A stretch of 64,000 bases of DNA from CAVOAK01 sp963664465. Lineage in GTDB: Bacteria; Pseudomonadota; Alphaproteobacteria; UBA8366; CAVOAK01. The notes beneath the pieces were generated by a model that worked only from the letters and a program-made list of their open reading frames with translations, was not told where the DNA came from and did not search any database. Where the stretch lies: NCBI GenBank assembly GCA_963664465.2, contig CAXXSU010000001.1, forward strand, positions 1 through 64,000, given 5' to 3'. A program made the position numbers and the translations under genes. This document shows positions 16,158 through 25,442 of the stretch, in pieces (positions within the stretch are counted from its first letter, which is position 1; each line of letters starts with the position of its first letter).

Positions 16158-17708
16158 TTACTCCCACTCGATTGTTCCCGGCGGCTTTGAAGTGACATCG
16201 TAAACCACGCGATTAATTCCATCGACTTCGTTGATGATGCGGGTCGCGGCTGCGGCCAAGAACTCATGGTCGAAGGCGTAGGAATCGGCGGTCATGCCAT
16301 CGGTCGAGGTGACCGCCCGCAACGCGCACACATGATCGTAGGTTCGCGCATCCCCCATGACACCTACCGTGCGGACCGGCAACAACACTGCAAAGGCCTG
16401 CCATATCGCATCGTACAGGCCGGCGTTGCGGATCTCCTCAAGATAGATGTGATCCGCCTGACGCAGAATCTCGAGTTTCTCGGGGGTGATTTCACCCGGG
16501 ACGCGGATTGCAAGCCCGGGCCCGGGGAAGGGATGGCGCCCAACCATATCCTCCGACATCTCCAACTCTCGGCCAAGCGCACGCACCTCATCCTTGAACA
16601 GCTCACGCAGTGGTTCAACGAGCTTGAGATTCATTCGCTCAGGCAACCCGCCAACATTGTGGTGCGACTTGATCGTAACGCTGGGGCCACCAGCAAAGGA
16701 AACCGACTCGATCACGTCGGGATAGAGCGTACCCTGAGCCAGAAATGCCACCTCACCCACAGCGTTCGCCTCGCGATCGAACACGTCTATGAAGAGCTTT
16801 CCGATGGTCTTGCGCTTCGCCTCAGGATCGCTAATTCCCGCCAAACCGTCGAGAAACATGTTCGCAGCGTCACAGTGAACGAGCGGAATGTTGAATCGGT
16901 CCCGGAACAATTGCACGACCTGATCTGCCTCACCCAGTCGCAACAGACCGGTATCCACGAAGATGCAGGTCAGCTGATCGCCGATCGCCTGGTGAATGAG
17001 CAAGGCTGTAACGGCTGAGTCGACGCCACCCGACAGACCGCAAACAACCCGGCCGTCGCCAACCTGAGATCGGATCTGCGCAATCGAGCGTTCGCGGAAG
17101 GCCGCCATCGTCCAGGCGCCTGCGCATCCGGCGACGTCGTGGACGAATTTGTGCAAGAGGGCTGCGCCATCGGGCGTGTGGACGACCTCCGGATGGAACA
17201 TCAGGCCGTAATAGCGGCGCGCGTCATCGGCAATCACCGCGAAGGGGGCACCGTCGCTGACCGCGACGACCCGAAATCCCTCTGGTAGACGCGTCACGCG
17301 ATCGCCATGACTCATCCAGACCTGTTCCCTGTCACCCTTGCTCCATAGTCCCTGAAACAACTCGCATTCGTCGGTAACCTCGACAAAAGCGCGGCCAAAT
17401 TCGCGCTGGCTCGATGGTTCCACTTCGCCGCCGAGCTGCGCGCACATGGTCTGCTGGCCGTAACAAATACCGAGAACCGGCACGCCAGAATCGAAAACGA
17501 TATCCGGCGCCGCTGGAGCTTCGTCGGAGATCACGCTCGACGGTCCGCCAGACAGAATGATGCCTTTTGGCGCGAGAGCATCAACCGTCGCACGGTCGAC
17601 ACGATTGAACGGATGGATTTCGCAGTACACACCACTTTCGCGGACACGCCGGGCGATCAACTGTGTCACCTGGCTGCCGAAGTCGATGATCAGGATATGG
17701 TCGGTCAT
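16158..17708 (-). CDS. guaA: GMP synthase (glutamine-hydrolysing)
   Basis: 516 residues; amidates XMP to GMP, the last step of guanine nucleotide synthesis. The N-terminal class I glutamine amidotransferase domain has its nucleophile in GICYGQQTMC (about residue 84) and the catalytic His in MFHPEVVHT. The ATP-pyrophosphatase domain shows the P-loop SGGVDSAV (about residue 224), and the C-terminal dimerisation domain ends in GTIEWE as usual. Full length. Preceded on the same strand by a GNAT gene and guaB, so the pathway enzymes guaB and guaA sit in order with one gene between them. Confidence 0.97.
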   Translation of the reverse strand: MTDHILIIDFGSQVTQLIARRVRESGVYCEIHPFNRVDRATVDALAPKGIILSGGPSSVISDEAPAAPDIVFDSGVPVLGICYGQQTMCAQLGGEVEPSSQREFGRAFVEVTDECELFQGLWSKGDREQVWMSHGDRVTRLPEGFRVVAVSDGAPFAVIADDARRYYGLMFHPEVVHTPDGAALLHKFVHDVAGCAGAWTMAAFRERSIAQIRSQVGDGRVVCGLSGGVDSAVTALLIHQAIGDQLTCIFVDTGLLRLGEADQVVQLFRDRFNIPLVHCDAANMFLDGLAGISDPEAKRKTIGKLFIDVFDREANAVGEVAFLAQGTLYPDVIESVSFAGGPSVTIKSHHNVGGLPERMNLKLVEPLRELFKDEVRALGRELEMSEDMVGRHPFPGPGLAIRVPGEITPEKLEILRQADHIYLEEIRNAGLYDAIWQAFAVLLPVRTVGVMGDARTYDHVCALRAVTSTDGMTADSYAFDHEFLAAAATRIINEVDGINRVVYDVTSKPPGTIEWE

Positions 17709-17749
17709 GGAGCCCGAAGCGCTAGGGATTTAGGTCTCACCACCGACGG

Positions 17750-18268
17750 TCATTCCGGCGATATGAGCGGCGCGAGCGGCCGCCACCCGTAAGCAACTTC
17801 GTGCAGCGCGTGGCCCCACATCTGCTCGTCGCGTTCGGCTATGCGGCGGCCGCCCATTGCCTCGTAAAAGAAGCGTGTGGGGTTTGCCGCCAATACCCAC
17901 AACAAGGTGGAATCATGATCCCGACCGATCAATGAATCGATCAGCGCTTCGAGCAGTTGCCGTCCAAGTCCACGTCCGTGAAAGTCGGGCAAAACGTAGA
18001 GCGTATAAATCTCGCCGGTATAGTCGAGGCGGCGAAGTCGGTTGCGTCCACAACTCCCGAATCCGACGATGCCATCCGTGTGTTCGAGGACGAGAACCTG
18101 TTGGTCGGCTGATAATGTCCGTGTCCAAGAAGCACGCTGGCGCTCAAGCGACATCTTGACCAGGATTCGATCCGGCAGCAGTCCGGCATATGTATTACGC
18201 CATGTCTCGACATATACATGCGCGATTGCGTCGGCATCGCTGGGTTGTGCTGGCCTGATACCCGTCAT
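17750..18268 (-). CDS. GNAT-family N-acetyltransferase
   Basis: About 172 residues from ATG 18268 (MTGIRPAQPSDADAIAHVY); the frame extends upstream to 18340, but the extra residues are Cys-rich and atypical. The acetyl-CoA site (motif A) is seen as LYVLPDFHGRGLGRQLLEAL (about residues 90-109), with the V-x-W late strand in LLWVLAANPTRFFYEAMG. Substrate cannot be told. It lies between guaB and guaA on the same strand with short gaps, so it is probably cotranscribed. A link to purine metabolism is not implied by the family. Confidence 0.85.
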   Translation of the reverse strand: MTGIRPAQPSDADAIAHVYVETWRNTYAGLLPDRILVKMSLERQRASWTRTLSADQQVLVLEHTDGIVGFGSCGRNRLRRLDYTGEIYTLYVLPDFHGRGLGRQLLEALIDSLIGRDHDSTLLWVLAANPTRFFYEAMGGRRIAERDEQMWGHALHEVAYGWRPLAPLISPE

Positions 18269-18352
18269 GTCCTGGAATATTTGCTTTCGGACAGCGCCAC
18301 ACAAGGAGCAATTCGGACCGGCACAAGAGGCATGCCGCAAATCTGCCAGCCT

Positions 18353-19816
18353 TCAGCTTTCGACACTATAATTGGGCGACTCGTGAGTGACCATGATGTC
18401 ATGAACATGACCTTCACGATGACCAGCCGCGGTGACGCGCAGAAACACACAGTTTCGCTGCATCTCCCAAATCGTGCCATTGCCGGTGTAGCCCATCGCT
18501 GCCCGGAGACCACCAACGAGCTGGTGCAGGATGTTTGCAACCGGCCCTTTATAGGGCACGCGGCCCTCGACGCCCTCGGGGACGAGTTTCAGACTGCTCG
18601 ATACCTCTTCCTGGAAATACCGGTCGGCGGAACCGCGCGCCATCGCGCCCAATGAGCCCATGCCACGGTACGATTTATAAGAGCGACCTTGATAGAGCAA
18701 GACTTCTCCCGGCGCCTCATCGGTGCCCGCTAGCAGCGAGCCTATCATCACACAGTCGGCCCCCGCAGCCACCGCTTTCGCCATATCGCCGGAATACCTG
18801 ATCCCACCGTCGGCAATCGCTGGAATATCACGCTCGCGGCAGGCCTCGACCGTGTCCATGATGGCCGTAAGTTGCGGCACACCGACACCGGCAACGACGC
18901 GCGTGGTGCAGATCGAACCGGGGCCAATCCCGACTTTGACGGCGTCGGCGCCAACATCCATGAGGGCTTTTGCACCATCTGCCGTGGCGATGTTTCCGGC
19001 AACGACCTGTGCGTAGTTACTGAGGCGTTTGACCGCGGCAACGGAGTCGATCACGCCACGACTATGGCCATGCGCCGTATCAAGAACAATGACGTCGCAG
19101 CCGGACTCAAGCAGTGCCTCCGCGCGACGTAACCCAGCCTCGCCGACACCGATTGCCGCAGCGACCCGAAGTCTTCCCTGCTCATCCTTGCAAGCCTCCG
19201 GGAAGCGCTGCGCTTTTTCGATATCTATGACGGTAATTAGACCGACGCATCTGCGTTCGTCGTCTACCACCAGCAGTTTCTCGATGCGATGCTCGTGCAA
19301 CAGATGCATGGCCTCTGCGCGGCTAACCCCTTCCTCGACAGTGACAAGCCGCCGTTTGGTCATCAGTTCACGAATCGGCTGCTCTTGATTGTCCGCGAAA
19401 CGCACATCGCGATTCGTCAATATCCCGACGAGCTTTTCGCCGCGCTTCGATATCACCGGAATTCCAGAAATATTATGCCGGTCCATCAGTTCCAGCGCAT
19501 CCTTGAGCGGCCGGTCTGGCGTGATCGTTATCGGATCGACGACCATGCCGGATTCAAAGCGCTTAACGCGTCTCACTTCGGCCGCCTGGCTCTCAACATC
19601 GAGATTTTTGTGGATGACACCGATGCCGCCGGCCTGAGCCATGGCGATCGCCAGTGTGCTTTCCGTCACGGTATCCATCGCCGACGAGATGAGCGGCACG
19701 CCCAACTCGATCGTCTGCGTCAGGTGCGTGCGGGTATCGGCATTATTGGGAAGAACGGCAGATTCTGCGGGCTGTAATAAGACGTCGTCAAACGTCAGAG
19801 CCTCGCGAAAACTCAT
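18353..19816 (-). CDS. guaB: Inosine-5'-monophosphate dehydrogenase
   Basis: 487 residues; oxidises IMP to XMP with NAD+. The TIM-barrel starts FREALTFDDVLL, two CBS domains are inserted at about residues 92-205 (MVVDPITITPDRPLKDALEL and RRLVTVEEGVSRAEAM), and the catalytic Cys loop is GPGSICTTRVVAGVGVPQ (about residue 305). The flap and C-terminal substrate sites (SYRGMGSLGAM, EGRVPYKGPV) are intact. Full family length. It begins the guaB-GNAT-guaA run and is separated from rlmE by about 175 bp that probably holds its promoter. Confidence 0.97.
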   Translation of the reverse strand: MSFREALTFDDVLLQPAESAVLPNNADTRTHLTQTIELGVPLISSAMDTVTESTLAIAMAQAGGIGVIHKNLDVESQAAEVRRVKRFESGMVVDPITITPDRPLKDALELMDRHNISGIPVISKRGEKLVGILTNRDVRFADNQEQPIRELMTKRRLVTVEEGVSRAEAMHLLHEHRIEKLLVVDDERRCVGLITVIDIEKAQRFPEACKDEQGRLRVAAAIGVGEAGLRRAEALLESGCDVIVLDTAHGHSRGVIDSVAAVKRLSNYAQVVAGNIATADGAKALMDVGADAVKVGIGPGSICTTRVVAGVGVPQLTAIMDTVEACRERDIPAIADGGIRYSGDMAKAVAAGADCVMIGSLLAGTDEAPGEVLLYQGRSYKSYRGMGSLGAMARGSADRYFQEEVSSSLKLVPEGVEGRVPYKGPVANILHQLVGGLRAAMGYTGNGTIWEMQRNCVFLRVTAAGHREGHVHDIMVTHESPNYSVES

Positions 19817-19991
19817 TCCTGCCTCATGAAAAAGTGGCGCGCATCATACACAGGAATCTCCGACTGCCAAGAAAAATCCCTGCAACAAGGCGGCAAGACC
19901 GCACTGCCCTGGTACGCGTATGCGAAAATTGGACATGTTCTAGCGCAGCATCCTCCCATGATCCTGCCGCGGCTGGTCTGTTTGTTGCCCA

Positions 19992-20735
19992 CTATTCGTT
20001 TTCGTCGCTGGCAGATTTCTCGCCTCCTCTGAACCCGGTCGCGACAAGATAGATTTCGCGCGAATCGGACCGGCTGGCTGGCGGTTTGACATGGCGCGCA
20101 TGCTTAAATTCCGACTTCAAGGCGGTCAACAACTCCAGGTCTGCTCCGCCCTGCAGAAGCTTGACCACAAGTGCGCCTTTTTCGGCCAAAAGCGACCTTG
20201 CACAGTCATGGGCGGCCTCGGCCAGCGCCATCACCCTGAGATGATCTGTCTTGGCGTGACCAACCGTGGGGGCGGCCATGTCGCTCAAGACGAGATCCGC
20301 CGGACCACCGAGTTCATTTTGCAACTGGGCGTGCATCTCAGGCGCGCAAACGTCGCCGGTAAGGCAAATCGCCCCTGGGACTTGATCGAACTCCACCAAA
20401 TCGAGCGCCACGACTCGGCCGGCTGGTCCAGCACGGGCAACCGCCACCTGCGTCCAGCCGCCCGGCGCTGCCCCCAAATCGATTACACGGGCGCCGGCCT
20501 TCAACAAGCGGTACTTGTCGTCGAGTTGGATGAGCTTGTACGCCGCGCGGCTACGGTACCCGGCAGTCCGGGCTTCGGCAACGTAGGGATCGTTGATCTG
20601 CCGGGTGAGCCATTGCCGGGACGAGACGCTGCGCCGTTTGGTCGACTTGACCGCAGTTTTCGCCGTCCGGCTGGCGCGGATCCCAGTCTTTGATTTGCCG
20701 CCGCTGCGTTTACTCCTCGCCAATGGCGGCACCAT
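19992..20735 (-). CDS. rlmE: 23S rRNA 2'-O-ribose (U2552) methyltransferase
   Basis: 247 residues from ATG 20735, chosen because it overlaps the end of ppx by only 26 bp; the longer frame begins inside ppx with atypical sequence. A basic N-terminal extension (about 45 residues, KRSGGKSKTGIRASR) precedes the RrmJ fold. The SAM-binding site is DLGAAPGGWTQVA. The K-D-K-E catalytic set is likely in YRSRAAYKL, DMAAPTVGH, KLLQGGADLE and DSREIYLVATG. It modifies the A-loop of 23S rRNA during 50S maturation. The ppx-rlmE pairing is common in alphaproteobacteria. Confidence 0.93.
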   Translation of the reverse strand: MVPPLARSKRSGGKSKTGIRASRTAKTAVKSTKRRSVSSRQWLTRQINDPYVAEARTAGYRSRAAYKLIQLDDKYRLLKAGARVIDLGAAPGGWTQVAVARAGPAGRVVALDLVEFDQVPGAICLTGDVCAPEMHAQLQNELGGPADLVLSDMAAPTVGHAKTDHLRVMALAEAAHDCARSLLAEKGALVVKLLQGGADLELLTALKSEFKHARHVKPPASRSDSREIYLVATGFRGGEKSASDENE

Positions 20736-21762
20736 CTCTTGAGGGAGCAGCGGACTCCATGAGTTCGAGCAGGATGCCCTCGCGCACGCCGCGATCAGCG
20801 ACACGCAAACGCCCGACCGGCATTCGCGCGCAAATTGCTTCGAGAATTGCACAACCCGCGACCATCAGGTCGCTACGGTCGGCACCGATACATGGAAATG
20901 TCGCCCTGTCGGCTGTACCCGCCGAACGCAAGCGATCGCTGAGCTGGCGGACGACGGAAAAATCAATATACGCTCCATCGACACGGGCCCGGTCGTAGCG
21001 CGGCAGCTCGAGGTCCATCGCCGCAAGCGTGGTGACGGTGCCGGAGGTTCCAACCATCTGCACTTCTTCTCGTATCGCCTCCTTGTCGAAGCCATGCTCT
21101 ACACAAAACGGTTCAAGATGATGGTCTACTTCCTCCACCATCGCCGCATACTCGGTTGCCGACTTGGCGCCACTGCCATGACGCTCGGTCAGCGTCATGA
21201 CGCCGAGCGGAATCGAGATCCAGCCCAACGTCTTTACGGACCCCGCACAGACCTCTTGCCAGACAAGCTCGGTACTGCCGCCACCGATGTCAAAACCCAG
21301 CACCTTTGGACGCTCAAAATCGAACAGGGGCACGCATCCCGCCAGCGCCAGCCTCGCTTCTTCCGAACTGGGGATTATCTCGATTTCCAGCCCGGTCTCA
21401 TCGCGCACACGATCGACAAACTCGCCGCAGTTAGTCGCCCTGCGGCACGCTTCGGTTGCAACGCTCCGCGTATACCGAACCGTGTTGCGTTTCAGTTTGC
21501 CAGCACATACACGCAGCGCGGCGATGGTGCGCACCATCGCCGTCTCCGACAAGTTACCCCGATCGCCGAGGCCTTCGCCGAGACGGACGATTCGTGAGAA
21601 GGAATCGATGACATTAAAGCCCTTTGCCGCGCGTTTTGCGACCAGGAGACGACAGTTGTTAGTGCCGAGATCAAGCGCGGCATATGTCGGTCCGTGCCCG
21701 CCCGCCCTCGAACCGCGGCGCGCATCTCCGACGCGTTTCCTTTTCCTGACGTATGTGACCAT
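20710..21762 (-). CDS. ppx: Ppx/GppA-family exopolyphosphatase
   Basis: 350 residues from ATG 21762 (MVTYVRKRKRVGDARRGSRA); the frame is open to 21981, but the extra 73 residues lack family character. The ASKHA phosphate-binding site is TYAALDLGTNNCRLLVA (about residues 26-42) and the second phosphate site is GFDIGGGSTELVW (about 150). The catalytic Glu region is SSEEARLALAG. Members hydrolyse polyphosphate or pppGpp; the short alphaproteobacterial type lacks the C-terminal HD-like domains of E. coli Ppx. The C terminus overlaps the rlmE start, so the two are coupled. Confidence 0.9.
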   Translation of the reverse strand: MVTYVRKRKRVGDARRGSRAGGHGPTYAALDLGTNNCRLLVAKRAAKGFNVIDSFSRIVRLGEGLGDRGNLSETAMVRTIAALRVCAGKLKRNTVRYTRSVATEACRRATNCGEFVDRVRDETGLEIEIIPSSEEARLALAGCVPLFDFERPKVLGFDIGGGSTELVWQEVCAGSVKTLGWISIPLGVMTLTERHGSGAKSATEYAAMVEEVDHHLEPFCVEHGFDKEAIREEVQMVGTSGTVTTLAAMDLELPRYDRARVDGAYIDFSVVRQLSDRLRSAGTADRATFPCIGADRSDLMVAGCAILEAICARMPVGRLRVADRGVREGILLELMESAAPSRDGAAIGEE

Positions 21763-21957
21763 GCGTGGCCCCACGTCCGCGCCTAGCAGACGTCCTCCGT
21801 CTTTCCCCCGGCTGCGATATCGTAGACCAAACCTTGTCGCGCGCCAATTCGCCGAATTATACGCAGCCCGGCCTTGAACCGCGTCGACTGCTACACAAGC
21901 GCGCGCGGCATATGCTACAAGCCATGAATTCGCATGGATCATCGCCGTCTTGTGGGT

Positions 21958-21978
21958 TGGGGGATAGTTTAACGGTAG
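21958..21978 (+). repeat. Copy of the first 21 bases of tRNA-Gln (att-like, left)
   Basis: Identical to bases 23358-23378, the 5' end of the tRNA-Gln gene, exactly 1400 bp away and in the same direction. The rest of a tRNA does not follow. The two copies frame an AT-rich segment with a Sel1-repeat pseudogene. They look like attachment repeats, or like a partial tRNA duplication. Confidence 0.75.
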
Positions 21979-22272
21979 CAAGTATTGCCGCTACTTTCTT
22001 CCCTTTATTTCAATGGCTTAAAAACAAAAACTGCCAAAAATACGTGTTTACAAATAGTTTACAAATCGTTGAAATGCACATAGGGGATAGTTTACCCTTT
22101 TTATAAATAGTTTACATATCTCTGCAACCGTTAGTTTATCAACTAGCCACTCTTACCATAATTTTAACCACGTTACCGCAACGTATAAGTTCAGCCCAAG
22201 TACCCAATAAGCGAGTATCAAGAATCCTCATCCAGACTCCCCGTTCCTCAAATTACCTGTCAGACTTTCCTA
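21979..22272. other. AT-rich non-coding stretch with repeated AGTTTAC words
   Basis: No gene is seen. The base composition is clearly more AT-rich than in the flanking ppx gene. The word GTTTACAAAT occurs twice in close tandem near 22046-22066, GGGGATAGTTTA (shared with the tRNA-Gln 5' end) recurs near 22083, and ATAGTTTAC-like words recur near 22108 and 22131. The function is unknown. It is probably part of a foreign insert. Confidence 0.5.
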
Positions 22273-23088
22273 ATGAGAAATCTGACTGCCACACTCTGCC
22301 TGATCGTTGCCGTGCTTCTTGGGAGTGCGGAAATGAGTTGGAGTGCTGATTTCCAAAAAGGACTTGATGCTGCCCAAAGCGGTGATTTTGCAACTGCTCC
22401 GCGTGAATGGACACCTCTCGCCGAACAGGGGCTTGCCGTAGCCCAGTTCAATCTGGGTGTGATGTACGACAACGGACAAGGTGTTCCACAGGACTATAAG
22501 ACGGCGGCGAAGTGGTTCACGCTTGCTGCCAAACAGGGGGATGCCAAAGCGCAGCACAATCTGGGCGGAATGTACGACACAGGACGAGGTGTTCCACAGG
22601 CCGATAAGACTGCGGTGAAATGGTACTCACTTGCTGCCGAACAGGGAATTGCCGAAGCCCAGTACAATTTGGGTCAGATGCACTACAACGGACGAGGTGT
22701 TCCACAGGACTATAAGACTGCGGTGAATTGGTAAACCCTTGCTGCTGAACAGGGGCATACCAAGGCCCAGTACAATCTGGGTTTGATGTACTACAACGGA
22801 CGAGGTGTCCCGAAGGACTATAAGACTGCGGTGAAGTGGCAGTCACTTTCTGCCGAACAGGGGTTTGCCAATGCCCAGTACAATCTGGGTTTGATGTACG
22901 CCGACGGACGAGGTGTCCCACAGGACAATGTCTATGCCTATATGTGGTGGAATATTGCCGCATCATCTGGGAACAAGGACGCATCTAAAAACAGAGGCAT
23001 CATTGCCGAAAGAATGACCCCATCCCAAATTGAAAAAGCACAAGACCTTGCCCGTGAATGTGTGAAGAAGAATTACAAGGGGTGTTGA
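22273..23088 (+). pseudogene. Secreted Sel1-repeat protein with an in-frame stop
   Basis: A single frame from 22273 to 23088 (272 codons) is interrupted only by TAA at 22732-22734. Upstream are a signal peptide (MRNLTATLCLIVAVLLGSAE) and four Sel1 units of the form A.AQ.NLG.MY..GRGVPQD...A..W. After the stop the repeats continue unchanged in the same frame (TLAAEQGHTKAQYNLGLMYY) to a typical C-terminal Sel1 capping segment. The stop sits where other repeats have Tyr, Phe or Gln after Trp. This is a recent nonsense mutation, or a readthrough gene, or a sequencing error. Sel1 proteins are usually periplasmic interaction scaffolds. Confidence 0.85.
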
Positions 23089-23315
23089 GGATCGGCCTCT
23101 GACATTATCGGCCGTGGTGTACTTTGCTAGGTCGCGTTGCAGTGGTTTCTATAAGCGTTCAACGATGATCCAACGACTAACTCTACAGCGTTTTATTGAT
23201 GAAGTAATCCATCCAACAGTACGCTGTTCTTCGTCGGTGGTGAGACTAAAACCTTGCTTTCCAACTTCGCACAATGGCAGACATGAAAAGAGAGAATTTA
23301 CAAAAAGTTTACACA

Positions 23316-23343
23316 TTGATTTCTACGCCAAATAACCTATATA
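23316..23343 (+). promoter_or_regulatory. Putative sigma70 promoter of tRNA-Gln
   Basis: TTGATT (23316-23321), a 16-base spacer, then TATATA (23338-23343), ending 14 bases before the tRNA 5' end. The location and spacing fit a tRNA promoter. It lies inside the segment framed by the two tRNA-Gln repeats, so the insert would have supplied a new promoter. Confidence 0.45.
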
Positions 23344-23357
23344 AAACAATGACTTAA

Positions 23358-23431
23358 TGGGGGATAGTTTAACGGTAGAACTCGCGGCTCTGACCCGCGC
23401 AATCCTGGTTCGAATCCAGGTCCCCCAGCCA
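23358..23431 (+). tRNA. tRNA-Gln (anticodon CTG)
   Basis: 74 bases including an encoded CCA (23429-23431). Acceptor stem TGGGGGA pairs with TCCCCCA, the anticodon stem CGCGG/CCGCG encloses the loop CTCTGAC with anticodon CTG, and the T arm is CCTGG TTCGAAT CCAGG. D-arm sequence AGTTTAACGGTAGAAC is normal for bacterial tRNA-Gln. Confidence 0.95.
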
Positions 23432-23606
23432 ACCACCCGGACAAAGCTGTCTCTTCCAGCCACAGAGCGGCCAAGCCACGGAAAACAGGACCTGTTTCTT
23501 GGTCAATCGGAATTCGTGCCTCCTGAACGCGGGAGCATTTCTTGTGATTGGCGGGCTTCCCGGTGTGCGGTCTCCGCGAGCGCGGTGCAAGGGTGAGTTT
23601 GGCCGG

Positions 23607-23805
23607 AACAGGGAATTTTTTTGCTAATTTGGCCTCAAAACAGGGAGAATTCAGCGGGCCATCGACCTAACAAGCCGAATTAACGCGTCACATCAATGGC
23701 TTGTGGACTTTCCTGTTAATTTAGAGAACAGGGAATATTTTTCTGCGGAACAGGGAAACGGATGTGCAATATCAGGGAATAAATGGAGGGAACAGGGAAT
23801 AATCA
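23607..23805 (+). repeat. Array of ACAGGGAAT-type repeats, left
   Basis: About six copies of (A)ACAGGGAAT-like words occur at irregular spacing: near 23608, 23638, 23729, 23752, 23772 and 23791. Most are followed by an AT-rich run. No credible gene lies here. A matching array, largely in inverted orientation, is found at 27606-27815 beyond the recombinase/IS block. Confidence 0.7.
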
Positions 23806-23851
23806 GGGCTGTCTTGCCCGCAGTCGAGTGAGCGGGGGTGGCTGCCGATCC

Positions 23852-25442
23852 CTATTCCGGTGATGCCGCAAACGGGAAGCGGGCCGCTTGCTGCGACCAG
23901 TCGAGCGGTATTGTGCCCTTGAGGAGTTGTGCCAGTGTCAGGCCTGCGGATTGGCGACCTTCGATGATCGCCCGCTGGATATCCGGGGCAAGAAAGGCCA
24001 GGCGGACGAGCCGGCGTCGATGGGGCGTATCGGGTGCTACAGTGAGTGCCGGTCAGCCCGGCATCGTCATAGTGCAGCATGGCGTGAGCGGAGCGGAGCG
24101 CCCTGACCAGAACCGGGTCCGGCATGTGTCCCGGACTTTGGCCCTTAAGAACCGAGGTCTGACCGCGACGTCGGACCAGGGGCAGATGCAGCCTGGCGAG
24201 ACGCGCATCCGCCGGATCCGGTTCGACGTGCTCATGGCGCTCGAGGCGCTCGCGCATCGTGACGAACCGGTCGATCGGCAGCAAGCAGTGCAGCGTCCGA
24301 TCGTGGAGTTCGGCGCGGGAGACAAGCGTGATGGGATCATCCGGACAGCCTGTGATCACGCGACGCAGCACAGCCGCGAGGTTGGCTTCGAGCGGTGCTG
24401 CAGAGATCCGCCGGATTGCTGTGTCGGACGGATCGCGCCTTGCACCTTGCTGAAGCGGTGCCGAGACGTAATAGCGATATAACTTGCCGCCTCTCCCATA
24501 GGAGAAGGTCGGCGACATCGGCTGGCCATCCGCGTCGAAGAGGCGCCCGGCCAGAGGGGCGTCCGCCTTCTGCTCCCGCTTCGATGCGCGACGGCGAGTG
24601 TTCGCATCGAGGCGCGCCTGGACAGCCTCGAAGAGACCGGCATCGATGATGGCCTGGTGTCGGCCCGGATGCACCCTTCCCTTGTGGACGATCATGCCGA
24701 GATAAAGCCTGTTCCGCAGCAGTTGAAAGAGCGCGCCGCGGCTGAACGGCCCGCCGCCGGATAGTCGACCCGCCCGTGTCACGCGCCGCTTCGAGCGGAT
24801 GCCCCGGTCTTCGAGCCATCGTTGCAGCGCGTGCACGGAACCGAGATCGACATAGGCTCTGAAGATGGTGCGCACGATCTCGGCCTCCGCCCGGTTGATC
24901 CTCAGGGCGTGCGTGCCTTCCACCGGTGGGTCGTAGCCAAGCGGCACAGTGCCGCCCATCCACATGCCCTTGGCCTTGGAAGCCGCGATCTTGTCGCGGA
25001 TGCGCTCGCCTGTCACCTCGCGCTCGAACTGCGCGAAGGACAAGGGCACGTTCAGTGTCAGTCGGCCCATGCTGGTCGTGGTGTTGAAGGCCTGCGTGAC
25101 GCTGACGAAACTGGCCTGACGACGATCGAAGATCTCGATCATGCGTGCGAAGTCGGGTAAGGACCGGGTTAGGCGGTCGATCTTGTAGACGACGACCACG
25201 TCGACCTTGCCGGCCTCGATGTCGCAGAGAAGTTGCTTGAGCGCAGGGCGCTCCATTGACGCGCCGGAGAAGCCGCCATCGTCGTAGCGGGTCCGGACCG
25301 CTCTCCAACCTTCGCTGGCCTGGCTCTTCACATACGCCGCACAGGCTTCGCGTTGCGCATCGAGGGAGTTGAACGACTGCTCCAAACCTTCCTCTCTGCT
25401 CTTTCTCGTGTAGAGCGCACAGTGTAGACGGGGCCGGCTCAT
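23852..25442 (-). pseudogene. Serine recombinase (large, resolvase/invertase type) with frameshift
   Basis: Residues 1-150 are the serine-recombinase catalytic domain (LYTRKSREEGLEQSFNSLDA, with the probable nucleophile in RKS; KIDRLTRS; SFAQFEREVTGERIRDKI). The 'Recombinase' domain follows (SVHALQRWLEDRGI) and then a zinc-ribbon-like region. Near 24053 one extra base on the minus strand shifts the frame. Before it the protein reads HAMLHYDDAGL; after it the correct frame resumes as RRLVRLAFLAPDIQRAIIEG and ends RFPFAASPE at 23852. The uncorrected frame instead runs on to 23772 with atypical sequence. It overlaps the DUF2924 fragment upstream by four bases, a usual partner for this recombinase class. 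Confidence 0.85.

Noticed and set aside
22075..22100. A third tRNA-like start (GGGGATAGTTTA)
   Set aside because: Only 12 bases match tRNA-Gln and no tRNA arms follow, so it is kept only as part of the repeated-word cluster.
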